Below, one piece after another: positions 1 to 7,982 of a DNA stretch of 64,000 bases. The notes below the pieces were generated by a model. The model saw only the letters and a program-made list of their open reading frames with translations. It had not been told where the DNA came from and did no database searches. This stretch comes from Desulfomonile tiedjei (GTDB lineage Bacteria; Desulfobacterota; Desulfomonilia; Desulfomonilales; Desulfomonilaceae). Positions within the stretch are counted from its first letter, which is position 1. Each line of letters begins with the position of its first letter. The DNA is taken from the NCBI GenBank assembly GCA_016212925.1, contig JACRDF010000025.1:124001-188000 (forward strand), given 5' to 3'. The position numbers and the translations under genes were made by a program.

Positions 1-1000
1 CCGCGGATGCCGCGAGCGCGTTCAATATGTTGAATCTCCCCGGCACCGGAAGCGTAACATCCACCTTCTTGTCGAAGAGCCGTAACACAAAGCTGTGGCC
101 TCGCTCAGGAAGAGAAGCCACGTCCTCGGCCCTGACGTCGGCGCTTTCAGACAGCCCGAACGTGACCACCCTGGCGGGGAAACCTCCGTTGAGCCGTGCA
201 CTTAGCGGGTCATCCGCATTGAGGAGCAGAAATGAACCACTACTGAGGTGCCGAAAGAGCCTCAGCTTTTCCTCCAGAGTGTTTTCCAGGCTGCCAAGGC
301 CGCCTATGTGGGCCTTACTGATTATGGTGAGAATTCCGTGATCGGGCCGAATCATCCTTTCGAGGCGGTCCATTTCGCCTGGAAGACTGATCCCCGCTTC
401 TATCAAGGCCACCTCGTGTTCCGGCCTCATGCCCAGGAGCCCAAGCGCAGCCCCAACCTGAGTATTATAGGAAAGAGGGGACCTGTAGGTTTTTCGCTCC
501 AGGCAAAGGATCGAGGCCAACATTTCTTTTACGAGGGTTTTCCCGTTGCTGCCTGTTATGCCGACAACCGGAAACCGGAAGCAATTCCGATACCATGTAG
601 CCAAGTCCTGCAAAGCAGTCAGCGTGTCCGGGACCTGGATCAGGGTCGCACGTTCGGGGATGTCTTTTTCAAAAAGATCGGCCCGATTGACTACCGCGGC
701 CCTTACGCCGCCGGTCAAAGCCTCCTCTGCAAAGTCATTCCCGTTGAAGTGTTGGCCCTGGATGGCCCAGAATATAAAATCCTCGCCCATAGGCTTGCGC
801 GTGTCGATTGACACGCCTGACAGGGCTCCTTGGACGGGCCCCTTGACGCGCGTGGGCTTGATGATATCTATGACCTGGGAGAGGTCTAGGAATCCGACAT
901 TCTCAATGCCGTGCTTTTCCACAGAATTAGAGCGGACCCGCGTGGACGCCGGTTCAGGGACGTCCGAGGCGGTCGGGCATGAAGGGCTACTAAACTCCAT
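1..1000 (-). CDS. murF: MurF-type UDP-MurNAc-tripeptide:D-Ala-D-Ala ligase, 3' end outside window
   Basis: The leftward frame is open for 333 codons from ATG at 1000 to the window edge, so only the N-terminal part is present. MurF adds D-Ala-D-Ala to the cytoplasmic peptidoglycan precursor using ATP. Seen: the N-terminal substrate domain (SIDTRKPMGEDFIFWAIQG), the ATP loop GITGSNGKT, SYNTQVGAALGLL, EAGISLPGEMDRLE and PVPGRFNILNALAAS. The loop continues LVKEM instead of the usual TTKEM, and SYN, EAGIS and PGEM resemble the MurF half of the bifunctional MurF-alanine racemase known from Bacteroidetes. Whether a racemase domain follows cannot be seen. The first ~45 residues are low in conservation, so the true start may be internal; GGAG lies 18 nt before the chosen ATG. 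Confidence 0.88.
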   Translation of the reverse strand, partial: MEFSSPSCPTASDVPEPASTRVRSNSVEKHGIENVGFLDLSQVIDIIKPTRVKGPVQGALSGVSIDTRKPMGEDFIFWAIQGQHFNGNDFAEEALTGGVRAAVVNRADLFEKDIPERATLIQVPDTLTALQDLATWYRNCFRFPVVGITGSNGKTLVKEMLASILCLERKTYRSPLSYNTQVGAALGLLGMRPEHEVALIEAGISLPGEMDRLERMIRPDHGILTIISKAHIGGLGSLENTLEEKLRLFRHLSSGSFLLLNADDPLSARLNGGFPARVVTFGLSESADVRAEDVASLPERGHSFVLRLFDKKVDVTLPVPGRFNILNALAASA

Positions 1001-1225
1001 TCAACCAGTCTACCATATCTCCGAAGAATTCACGTGAGGCGGATCATGGGAACCGGGTTGGCCCAGTCCTTCTCAAGGCAAGCGTCTACCATGAGACGGG
1101 GAAAAAAACAACAGGCTGGGCCTTTGAGCCGATCACATCCGTTGCCAAATTTTTGTCTGAATCGCGTTCGGCCGGTCGTCAAGATCCTGCGATCTCCAAT
1201 GCCCCAGCCGTCAACCTCTATCTAG

Positions 1226-1289
1226 CGGCGGGCACAGCCCGCCCTACAGGAGGCGTCTCATCCAATCGTAGGGCGGGCTGTGCCCGCCG
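1226..1289. repeat. Palindromic repeat, family A, copy 1
   Basis: Two 22-nt arms (1226-1247 and 1268-1289) are perfect inverted copies around a 20-nt spacer beginning aggaggcg. The same element, also with a 20-nt spacer, recurs at 30160-30221. It is GC-rich and lies between divergent genes. The rest of 1001-1388 shows no convincing gene. Confidence 0.85.
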
Positions 1290-1388
1290 TTTGTGGCTGC
1301 CGGCGACCGACTTGACTGAACCGCCTTATCGGGCGAGAATTCCGACACCGCCATGATCCTGGTCACCCGGACCTGGGGAAAGGTTCAC

Positions 1389-1724
1389 ATGGGAAACGAG
1401 AACCAGCCTTCATCAGAGCCAAATACTCCCTCTCAGACACCGCAGGAGGAACCGGCGGTGGTCATGCCCATCGATGGCGTTTTGGACCTCCACACTTTCT
1501 CGCCGAAGGACCTTCCACAGTTGCTCGATGATTATATTGAAGCTTGTTTGGAAGCCTCGATCTTGGATCTTAGAATTATCCACGGCAAGGGCAAGGGAAT
1601 CCTTCGCGATCGGCTACGATCACTTCTGAGAAAGCATCCTCTTGTGGAAAGCTTTGCCCAGGCGCCGCTAGAGGCCGGTGGCTGGGGCGCCACCCTGGTG
1701 CGGTTGAGGGCGAAGAGGGACTAG
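1389..1724 (+). CDS. Smr-domain protein
   Basis: 111 residues. A Gln/Pro/Ser-rich N-terminus (1-25) is followed by a small MutS-related (Smr) domain with the diagnostic LDLH (32-35), HGKGKGILR (65-73) and GGWGATLV (97-104) motifs. Smr domains are nucleic-acid-binding or nicking folds found at the C-terminus of MutS2 and in stand-alone proteins like this one; the biological substrate is unknown. ATG at 1389 is preferred over the in-frame codon at 1353 because GGGGAAAGG lies just upstream and the domain is complete. It diverges from the MurF gene across the family A repeat. Confidence 0.85.
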   Translation: MGNENQPSSEPNTPSQTPQEEPAVVMPIDGVLDLHTFSPKDLPQLLDDYIEACLEASILDLRIIHGKGKGILRDRLRSLLRKHPLVESFAQAPLEAGGWGATLVRLRAKRD

Positions 1725-1763
1725 AAATGGGTTCAAAACCTGCGACTTTCCGGAAGAGCTTCT

Positions 1764-1791
1764 GGGGAGGCCGAACAAAAAGGGCCTCCCC
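1764..1791 (+). terminator. GC-rich hairpin downstream of the Smr gene
   Basis: Stem ggggaggcc (1764-1772) pairs with ggcctcccc (1783-1791) around a 10-nt loop, 40 nt after the Smr stop codon. There is no T-run directly after it, so termination is likely but not certain. Confidence 0.5.
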
Positions 1792-2004
1792 AGGCCCCTC
1801 CCCAATCCCGCGTTCCGCGCGGGACTCCCATGATTTTGGACCATTGTCGCCTCATGGCAACAATGGTGTAGTGCAGGAAACGCGGATGTCTTTTTCACTC
1901 AGAGGGTTAAAGAAAAGCTTCTGGAACCTGTCGCGGAAACCGAAGCCAACTTATCTGAAATAGCTCAAGATGATTTTCCTATTTGTTGTCTCGGAACCTA
2001 ACGC

Positions 2005-2349
2005 ATGAAAAAACAGCCGTGGAAGCCGTTGTTGGAGGTGCTCACACCCATCGGGATCATCATGTTTTTCATGGTGATCGCCCTGGTGGCGGTCGTCGGT
2101 ATGGGGCTCGTTTCTCCCGCGTTTGCCTCAGAAAAATGGACCTGGCTAGTGTATCTGGTTGGAGGCCTCCTCATTTTCCTGCTATACCGGGCAAGAGCGC
2201 GAAAAGGCCGGTCTTCTCATCAAACCTTGGATGGACATGGGGAAATCGGTTCTGTTCATGCTCCGGAAGGGTCGGCACAAAACCTCGAAAGCATACGAAA
2301 ACGTATCCGCGACCGTAAAGCCCGAGAACAAGATCCGCCAGAAGGCTAG
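2005..2349 (+). CDS. Small two-helix membrane protein
   Basis: 114 residues, family not recognised. Two hydrophobic segments are visible, residues about 12-41 (IGIIMFFMVIALVAVVG) and about 45-61 (WTWLVYLVGGLLIFLLY), followed by a basic hydrophilic tail (RARARK, then RKRIRDRKAR) that would be cytoplasmic. ShortOverall composition fits a real inner-membrane protein, but the ribosome-binding site before ATG 2005 is weak (cggaacc), so the start is uncertain. It precedes a long interspersed repeat and has no clear operon partner. Confidence 0.5.
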   Translation: MKKQPWKPLLEVLTPIGIIMFFMVIALVAVVGMGLVSPAFASEKWTWLVYLVGGLLIFLLYRARARKGRSSHQTLDGHGEIGSVHAPEGSAQNLESIRKRIRDRKAREQDPPEG

Positions 2350-2393
2350 AAAGATTGCAAGAGTTCTTTAGGTCACAATGGATTGTGGATTTA

Positions 2394-2604
2394 TAGCGGT
2401 TGCCCCAAATTTCAGCCCTTTGCACGGCCCGCGTTCCAGGAGAACCGGTAGGGCCCCGAGCCTGCCCCGGACCGCGATCCGGGGTCCCTGCCGGGCCTAA
2501 CTAATTGATGTGTATATGAAAAAATGTGCCGGCACGGAGGCCGGCACCTACCAATTTCTAAGACGCGCTTTTCGTAAGCGGACGCTGTTTTTGACACTTG
2601 CTAT
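2394..2604 (-). repeat. Interspersed ~210-bp repeat, family H, copy a
   Basis: Nearly the whole element is found again, inverted relative to this copy, at 59253-59464, and a partly diverged copy lies at 7534-7685. Shared landmarks are the palindrome gtgccggcacggaggccggc, aaattggta, a cgggccc-rich stem and the tail gcgctt...tcggac...tgttttt. Six-frame translation gives short spurious peptides containing IGRCRPPCRHIF in copies a and c. No transposase or reading frame is conserved, so it behaves as a non-autonomous or structural repeat. Confidence 0.8.
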
Positions 2605-2939
2605 CGTTTGCGGTCGTTGGAGGGCAGGGGACGGATCCGGGCCTTCTTTTCAAGTTTTTCCAGGGTTTCCAATTCCTTGCGGTAGCGCGTGCCTATCTCA
2701 AGGATGGTTTCGATCCATTCTCGGATGACTTTCCCTTCTGACGTGACGTAGGCAATGCGGGTATCCATCATTCTGGATAAGGTTCCCATGACATCCATGA
2801 GCGAGTCCAGACGCCGGCAATCCTCCTCGTCACTGATCAAAGGGGAATGCAGTCCTTGTGATCCATAGGTGTCCCACTTCATTTCCTCCATTAGAGTGGA
2901 AACCGTCATGCAAATTACCTGGATTGCTCTGAAATCCAT
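2601..2939 (-). CDS. Conserved-looking hypothetical protein
   Basis: 112 residues, no family recognised. It is rich in charged and helical sequence: an N-terminal MDFRAIQVICMTVSTLMEE region, an acidic patch DEEDCRRLDSLMD, and a Glu/Lys-rich C-terminal helix (RKELETLEKLEKKAR), so a helical cytoplasmic protein is likely. GAGGT lies about 11 nt before ATG 2939; ATG codons at residues 11 and 17 are alternatives. The stop lies at the edge of the family H repeat. Confidence 0.55.
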   Translation of the reverse strand: MDFRAIQVICMTVSTLMEEMKWDTYGSQGLHSPLISDEEDCRRLDSLMDVMGTLSRMMDTRIAYVTSEGKVIREWIETILEIGTRYRKELETLEKLEKKARIRPLPSNDRKR

Positions 2940-3028
2940 ATCTTCTTACTACCTCGTGGGTGCTCAGGAGTAGAACGCTTCATGGTTTGCCCGGCGGCAG
3001 AGCACTTTGGTTCCTAACCTTCTCCCAC

Positions 3029-3916
3029 CTATTCCCTTGCCCGTCGAACCAATAGTCTAGCGCAATTCATGATGTTCTCGGGTGTGTAAATCATCAGCTC
3101 GTCTTTGTAGTATTCCTTAAACACGTCGGCTGCCACCTCTTCATCGTCCCTTGAATCCAGACGAATCTTGTCTCGAAGTCTCATCGCTTCACGGCCGGAC
3201 TCCTCGAAGGCCTTTTCAATCTGCGCTCCGGAGAGAGGCCCCTGATGAGCCACGCCCACGATTTTTGCGCGGAGATTTCTCAAGCGATCCAAAGAGGCAA
3301 TATAATCCGAATAATTTGTAAAAAAGAGCGGGAAAACCCCGCGACCCGGGTACCTGAATCCCAACGAATCGGACAAGATCAAAGCATCTATCTCGGGAAT
3401 ATGGGCAACTATTTCCCCCGGCGCGTGTCCTGTGACACTGATGAAGCGAAGCGTCAGGCCTCCAAGGTCCATTTCGTATCCGTCCTTGGCGATCAGGCAA
3501 TTGTTCAGCGAAGGAGGCTCCTCAATGGGCCGACGGCCAGGATTCAGCCCTTTCGATGCAAGGAAATCGGCCATGTGGAGGTCTTCAAGCGCCATAACCT
3601 CCCCGGCTTTGGGATGCGCGAGGAAATCGGCAGCGCCTTCGGCCGCGACGATCAGCGCCTGGGGGTACCTTACTTGGAGCCCGTCAAGCCCGGTGACGTG
3701 ATCTGTATGCGGATGGGTCACCACGAGAAAGGTCGGAGCAATCCTCAGAGAATCTAATTGCCGGATCACGTCGTCCACAACTGCGGAAACTCCGACGTCG
3801 ATCAGAGCGGTCGCTTGCTCTCCCTTGACAAGGTACGAGTTGAAGTAATAATTCCCCACGACCCACAGACCGTCTGTAAGAAGCCGCGGAAAAGTGTCGG
3901 ATTTGTCCTCTGTCAT
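3029..3916 (-). CDS. MBL-fold metallo-hydrolase
   Basis: 295 residues from ATG 3916, which has GGGG 9 nt upstream; an in-frame start at 3994 would add 26 poorly conserved residues. The beta-lactamase fold is shown by LIDVGVS (38-44), the metal-binding THPHTDH (67-73), VTGHAPGE, LSDSLGFR and VAHQGP near the C-terminus. Such enzymes use two metal ions to hydrolyse thioesters, phosphodiesters or related substrates; nothing here identifies the substrate. The C-terminal 60 residues (KEYYKDELMIYTPENI) form a helical extension often seen in glyoxalase II-like members. It stands alone, facing away from feoAB. Confidence 0.85.
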   Translation of the reverse strand: MTEDKSDTFPRLLTDGLWVVGNYYFNSYLVKGEQATALIDVGVSAVVDDVIRQLDSLRIAPTFLVVTHPHTDHVTGLDGLQVRYPQALIVAAEGAADFLAHPKAGEVMALEDLHMADFLASKGLNPGRRPIEEPPSLNNCLIAKDGYEMDLGGLTLRFISVTGHAPGEIVAHIPEIDALILSDSLGFRYPGRGVFPLFFTNYSDYIASLDRLRNLRAKIVGVAHQGPLSGAQIEKAFEESGREAMRLRDKIRLDSRDDEEVAADVFKEYYKDELMIYTPENIMNCARLLVRRARE

Positions 3917-3982
3917 TACTCTGATCCCCCTCAAAAAAAACGAATTCCAAAGAGATGGGGGTTCAGGTCCCATCTGATACGG

Positions 3983-4048
3983 ATTCGCCTTCAAACGGTG
4001 AAGATTGTTTGATCCAAAATCAGCACTGACCTGGTTCCCAGGTCCGTG
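3983..4048. repeat. Interspersed repeat, family B, copy 1
   Basis: Contains cttcaaacggtgaag followed by an imperfect palindrome at 4024-4048 (cactgacctgg, ccaggtccgtg). The same order of elements occurs at 7363-7430, and the palindrome recurs at 28589-28680, 35565-35668, 37058-37092 and 37212-37247. Confidence 0.75.
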
Positions 4049-4274
4049 CGGGATCTACCTGATCCTTCAGTGTTTAAACGCGACCTGGTATGAATTAGGC
4101 CCCAGCCAATTGCCGCGCACCCCTAACGTAAGAGTAGCCGATCGGCCAGTGCGCCCTTCGGGGGAGGTTGCCTCGCTCCCCCAATGGGACCTGAAAAGGC
4201 AACTTCTCGCTGAACAGTTACACGCAGGATATCACAAAAGATCTGTCGAGATATTGGTCATCGAAAAAATTAGC

Positions 4275-4303
4275 TTGACAAACGCATAAGCGACCATTAA
4301 AAA
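4275..4303 (+). promoter_or_regulatory. Predicted promoter of the feo operon
   Basis: A perfect -35 box TTGACA (4275-4280) is followed after 17 nt by TAAAAA (4298-4303), about 90 nt before feoA. The match is by eye to the sigma-70 consensus. Confidence 0.55.
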
Positions 4304-4312
4304 TAAGTTCGA

Positions 4313-4354
4313 TGCAACTAACTATGATAGGGCTATGACTCATAGATGGTTGCA
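4313..4354. promoter_or_regulatory. Inverted repeat, candidate metal-repressor operator of feoAB
   Basis: Left arm tgcaactaactatga (4313-4327) and right arm tcatagatggttgca (4340-4354) are inverted copies matching at 12 of 15 positions, separated by 12 nt. It sits just downstream of the predicted -10 box and 40 nt before feoA. Position and symmetry suit a dimeric repressor; the DtxR-family regulator at 22574-23323 is the obvious candidate, but this link is inferred. Confidence 0.5.
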
Positions 4355-4394
4355 TGCAATGCTCCATCTCAGTACCGATGACCGGGAGTTTTAG

Positions 4395-4709
4395 ATGCCC
4401 CATTCAATTGCTGAAGACCAATGCGGAGATTGCCCGTCCTTCTCCGGCAACAAATGCCTTGTCCATGAGACCTTTAAGCTCTCTGAATATAAACCGGGAG
4501 AAAAGGGGACCATATTCCAGGTTTGCGGACAACCTGACTTCCGGCTCAGGATGATGGAACTGGGTTTTGTCAGAGGTACCACAATCGAGGTGGTGAAGTA
4601 CGCGCCTCTCAACGATCCCATGGAGTTCATCGTCAAAGGGTACCACCTGACCTTGAGAAAAGACCAGGCTGCCGACATACTCATGAACGAGCCGGAGAAG
4701 GCCGCCTGA
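4395..4709 (+). CDS. feoA: FeoA-domain protein of ferrous iron uptake
   Basis: 104 residues. FeoA is a small cytoplasmic SH3-like protein needed for FeoB activity. The FeoA fold covers about residues 28-98 (LRMMELGFVRGTTIEVVKYA, then DPMEFIVKGYHLTLRK). An extra N-terminus carries Cys at 10, 13 and 21 (CGDC...C), not present in plain FeoA, which could bind a metal or sense redox state; that is inference. GGGAG lies 7 nt before ATG 4395. It is separated from feoB by 11 nt, so the two are co-transcribed, behind the promoter and palindrome at 4275-4354. Confidence 0.92.
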   Translation: MPHSIAEDQCGDCPSFSGNKCLVHETFKLSEYKPGEKGTIFQVCGQPDFRLRMMELGFVRGTTIEVVKYAPLNDPMEFIVKGYHLTLRKDQAADILMNEPEKAA

Positions 4710-4720
4710 TCGAAGTAACT

Positions 4721-7090
4721 ATGCGCAGTCCAATCACCCTTGCCCTCACGGGCAACCCCAATGCAGGAAAAACCACTCTCTTCAACGCCATTACAGGGGC
4801 CCGACAACATGTGGGCAACTGGCCCGGCGTAACCGTCGAAAAAAAAGAAGGCACCCTCAAACACGGCGATAGGGAGATCCATGTGGTGGATCTTCCAGGT
4901 ACGTACTCGCTTACCGCCTATTCCATAGAAGAAATCATTGCCCGGAATTTCATAGTCAATGACGCTCCCGATGTGGTTGTGGACGTGGTGGACGCGTCCA
5001 ATCTGGAACGCAATTTGTATCTGTCGGTTCAACTCCTCGAAATGGGGGCTAAGGTCGTGATAGCCCTCAATATGATTGATGTTGCTCGAGGACGGCACAT
5101 CGATATTGATGACAAAAAACTCTCTGCATTGTTGGGCGTGCCGGTGATTCCCACGAACGGGAAAAAGCGCGTTGGCATCCAAGAGCTGATGGACAGAGCC
5201 GTACAGGTAGCTGATGACGCGGACGGTTCAGCGGAGCGTCGAGATTTCCACTACGGCACTGAGGTTGAGGAAGAGCTGGCAAAAATAGAGGAACGGCTTT
5301 CCAACGGGCAGGTAGCCGGCAACGGGTTGTCCAACCGGTGGCTTGCCATGAAGCTCCTTGAGGGAGACGCTGAAATAGCAAAGAAGGTCGAAGCCCAGAT
5401 TAGCGGCAGTGGCCTTGTCCAACAGGTGGAAGAGAGTCGAAAGCATCTGTCTGACATTTTTGGAGACCCACCGGAAATAATCCTCACCGACGCTCGTTAC
5501 GGATTCATCGCAGGGGCCATAAGGCAGTCGGTCAGCGTGGAGATCAGCGACCGGGTGCATTTGAGCGAATCCATTGACAAGGTGCTGACCAATCGAATGT
5601 TGGGGCCGGCGATTCTCCTTGCAGTCATGTATTTGGTTTACATGTTCACTTTTCAAGGCAGCGAGCCGTTTGTGAGATGCCTGGATATATTCTTCAAATG
5701 GCTTGGCGGGATCACGGGCGGGGCTTTGCCCGAAGGCCCTTTCAAATCCCTCGTGGTCAGTGGGGTCATAGACGGCGTGGGAGGCGTTGTAAAATTCACG
5801 CCGTTGATCGCTTTTATGTTTTTCGCCATAGCCATTTTGGAGGACACGGGATACATGGCGCGCATTGCGTTCATGCTTGACCGGGTATTGCGTGGATTCG
5901 GACTTCATGGGGCTTCGATGCTGGCCTTGATGGTCGCGGGCGGAATCGCGGGAGGATGCGCTGTGCCGGGGATAATGGCCACCCGGACGATGAAAGAGCC
6001 CAAGGAACGTTTGGTCACCATATTGGTTTCCCCTCTTATGAATTGTGGGGCCAAATTGCCGGTATACGCGCTTCTCATCGGCGCTTTCTTTTCGGAACAC
6101 AAAGTTACGGTAATGTTTGTTTTGACCTTGATTTCATGGGTCATGGTGCTCACTGCGGGAAAGGTCATACGCTCAACGGTTTTGGCCGGTCCTACGGCGC
6201 CGTTTGTCCTTGAGTTGCCCCCGTACCGAGTGCCGACCATGCGCGGCCTTCTCATCCACACCTGGGAGCGGACGTGGATGTTCATAAAGAAGGCGGGAAC
6301 TATCCTGTTGGCCGTGTCCGTTGTTCTCTGGGCCATGATGTCTTTCCCGTCTTTGCCCGCGGAAAAGGCCAAACCTTTCGAGGACAATGAAGCGAGCCTT
6401 ACCGCCGCGTTTCTTGCCGATCCCGTGGCGGCCCCTGTTTTCAAGTCCGAGAACGATCTGGAGTCGTTCGAGAAGTTCCGCAAGGTGTTTGACGAAAAAA
6501 AGGCTTCGGAACTCAAAAAGCAAAACCCGATCTTTTTTGAATTGGCCTCGGCTCTGAGGGAACGAGAAAAGAAAGCCGGTCGGCGCGAGTCAGCTTCGGC
6601 ACCTGTGAGCCGATTGGCAGAGGCTTACGAGGATTACTCCGAAAAAAAGACGGCATTGGAAGGCGAGAAACAAAGCGCGAGGCTGAGAAACACCATAGGC
6701 GGCAGGATAGGGGTGGCTCTGGAAAGTCTGTTCAGCCCTATGGGCTTCGATTGGCGAACAAATGTTGCCCTATTGGGCGGTTTTGCCGCGAAAGAGGTCA
6801 TTGTAGCCACACTCGGAACCGCATACAGTCTCGGCGAAGTGGAACCGGAAAAGGCTGAGAGCCTTTCCGAAAAGCTCAGCAAAGACCCCCACTGGAACCC
6901 TTTGAAGGCTTTCACCTTGCTGTTGTTTGTGATGCTTTATAACCCTTGTGTAGCCACTTTGGTAACCATAAAAAAAGAAACAACGAAATGGCGATGGGTG
7001 CTGTTCGCCATGGGCTACACCACGATCCTGGCCTATTGCGTGGCCCTGGTGGTGCATTGGGGCGGTACCATGTTGAAATTAGGGACGTAG
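4721..7090 (+). CDS. feoB: Ferrous iron transporter FeoB
   Basis: 789 residues. FeoB is an inner-membrane Fe2+ transporter with a cytoplasmic GTPase domain. Seen: G1 GNPNAGKT, switch region NWPGVTVEKKEG, G3 DLPGTY, G4 NMID, then the GDI region and a polytopic membrane domain with the two Gate repeats (GGIAGGCAVPGIMATRTM; LVSPLMNCGAKLPVYALL). The hydrophilic loop at about residues 541-660 is unusually long and rich in Lys/Glu (LKKQNPIFFELASALREREKK) before the conserved GRIGVALESLFSPMGFDWR; most FeoB proteins have only a short linker there. It is followed by the Cys-rich partner gene 34 nt downstream. Confidence 0.97.
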   Translation: MRSPITLALTGNPNAGKTTLFNAITGARQHVGNWPGVTVEKKEGTLKHGDREIHVVDLPGTYSLTAYSIEEIIARNFIVNDAPDVVVDVVDASNLERNLYLSVQLLEMGAKVVIALNMIDVARGRHIDIDDKKLSALLGVPVIPTNGKKRVGIQELMDRAVQVADDADGSAERRDFHYGTEVEEELAKIEERLSNGQVAGNGLSNRWLAMKLLEGDAEIAKKVEAQISGSGLVQQVEESRKHLSDIFGDPPEIILTDARYGFIAGAIRQSVSVEISDRVHLSESIDKVLTNRMLGPAILLAVMYLVYMFTFQGSEPFVRCLDIFFKWLGGITGGALPEGPFKSLVVSGVIDGVGGVVKFTPLIAFMFFAIAILEDTGYMARIAFMLDRVLRGFGLHGASMLALMVAGGIAGGCAVPGIMATRTMKEPKERLVTILVSPLMNCGAKLPVYALLIGAFFSEHKVTVMFVLTLISWVMVLTAGKVIRSTVLAGPTAPFVLELPPYRVPTMRGLLIHTWERTWMFIKKAGTILLAVSVVLWAMMSFPSLPAEKAKPFEDNEASLTAAFLADPVAAPVFKSENDLESFEKFRKVFDEKKASELKKQNPIFFELASALREREKKAGRRESASAPVSRLAEAYEDYSEKKTALEGEKQSARLRNTIGGRIGVALESLFSPMGFDWRTNVALLGGFAAKEVIVATLGTAYSLGEVEPEKAESLSEKLSKDPHWNPLKAFTLLLFVMLYNPCVATLVTIKKETTKWRWVLFAMGYTTILAYCVALVVHWGGTMLKLGT

Positions 7091-7124
7091 GAAATCTCGA
7101 AGGCTGATAGCCCCGGAGTTCATC

Positions 7125-7316
7125 ATGTGGCAAGAGATAATAGTCGGACTACTTGTAATAGCCGCTGCTCTGTTCATTGGAAAGCGGTTTTGGAAAAACT
7201 TCAAGGGAGCCGGGACCCCTGGCTCGGACTGCGGGTGTGGTTGCTCCGGTTGCTCGCAGGGTGGGGAACCCAATGCCGAGTGTCAGCCGGACCGTGCGCG
7301 GGCTGGTAGCAAGTAG
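7125..7316 (+). CDS. FeoB-associated Cys-rich membrane protein
   Basis: 63 residues. One membrane helix (about 4-19, IIVGLLVIAAALFIGKR) is followed by a cytoplasmic tail with the cluster CGCGCSGC and a further Cys, the hallmark of the small FeoB-associated Cys-rich family that replaces FeoC in many anaerobes. Its role in FeoB function is not established; metal delivery or regulation has been proposed. GGAG lies 7 nt before ATG 7125. It is the third gene of the feo operon. Confidence 0.9.
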   Translation: MWQEIIVGLLVIAAALFIGKRFWKNFKGAGTPGSDCGCGCSGCSQGGEPNAECQPDRARAGSK

Positions 7317-7362
7317 TTGGTAATTCCGGAACGCGTTTTTAGGAACGGATTACGCCAGTTCG

Positions 7363-7490
7363 CTTTCAAACGGTGAAGACAATCTCGGATCAAAAACAGC
7401 ACTGACCTGGTTCCCAGGTCAGTGGCACCCAACAGCCAATCAGTATCGGCCCGGGAGTGCCACGGACCTGGGCTCTTTGGCAGGCCCGTG
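7363..7490. repeat. Interspersed repeat, family B, copy 2 (double palindrome)
   Basis: Begins with tttcaaacggtgaaga, as at copy 1, followed by the palindrome at 7400-7422 (cactgacctggttcccaggtcagtg) and a second, looser one at 7456-7490 (cacggacctggg). The 666-nt gap 7317-7982 otherwise holds the family H copy b and a promoter. Confidence 0.75.
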
Positions 7491-7533
7491 TCTGATTCAG
7501 CGAATTATTCATTGTTTGGCGGCACATGGGCGT

Positions 7534-7685
7534 TATAGCGAGTGTCAAAAATAATGTCCCATTACCTAAAGCGCCCCGTGGAAATTGGTACGCCGCGGCC
7601 TCCGTGCCGGCACGTTCTTGGGATACAAATCAATTAGTTCGGCCCGGCGGCGCAGTTCATGGCAGACACGAGGGCCTGCCCCTGC
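7534..7685 (+). repeat. Interspersed repeat, family H, copy b (diverged)
   Basis: Same orientation as the copy at 59253-59464. Shared with copy a (inverted) are atagc-agtgtcaaaaa, gaaattggta, ggcctccgtgccggcac and agttcggcccggc. It diverges after about 7650. Confidence 0.7.
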
Positions 7686-7842
7686 GTTTGATTAACGATC
7701 TACCCTCCGCGGACACCTCCGTGTTCTCCAATTCCTGAAAACATAATCGGATTCCGAAAGATTGGCTGAGCTAAGGGCATAATCCATTTGACAAAAGCTT
7801 GGCTTGAGACGAGTTGCAACTCCATTCCCGCCAGAGAACCGA

Positions 7843-7871
7843 TTGACAAAGGTTACGATGCAAATTACAGT
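7843..7871 (+). promoter_or_regulatory. Predicted promoter of the first cyclase unit
   Basis: TTGACA (7843-7848), 17 nt, then TACAGT (7866-7871), 112 nt before the cyclase start codon. Found by eye. Confidence 0.5.
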
Positions 7872-7982
7872 AAACCAGGTGCATTAGGGGGTAGAGCAAT
7901 CATCATTCATTTCACTGCGTTCCAATTCTTCAAAGGTTAGGGACTTAGCTGTCCCTTTTTCGGCGGTCCGGCGGGGGAAGCC

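Noticed and set aside
1727-1963. Frame of 78 residues after the Smr gene
   Set aside because: It runs straight through the hairpin at 1764-1791, has biased composition and no family or ribosome-binding site.
2412-2597. Short frame with IGRCRPPCRHIF (also at 59043-59357)
   Set aside because: It is the translation of the repeat family H, not a protein; the matching peptide arises because the DNA is repeated.
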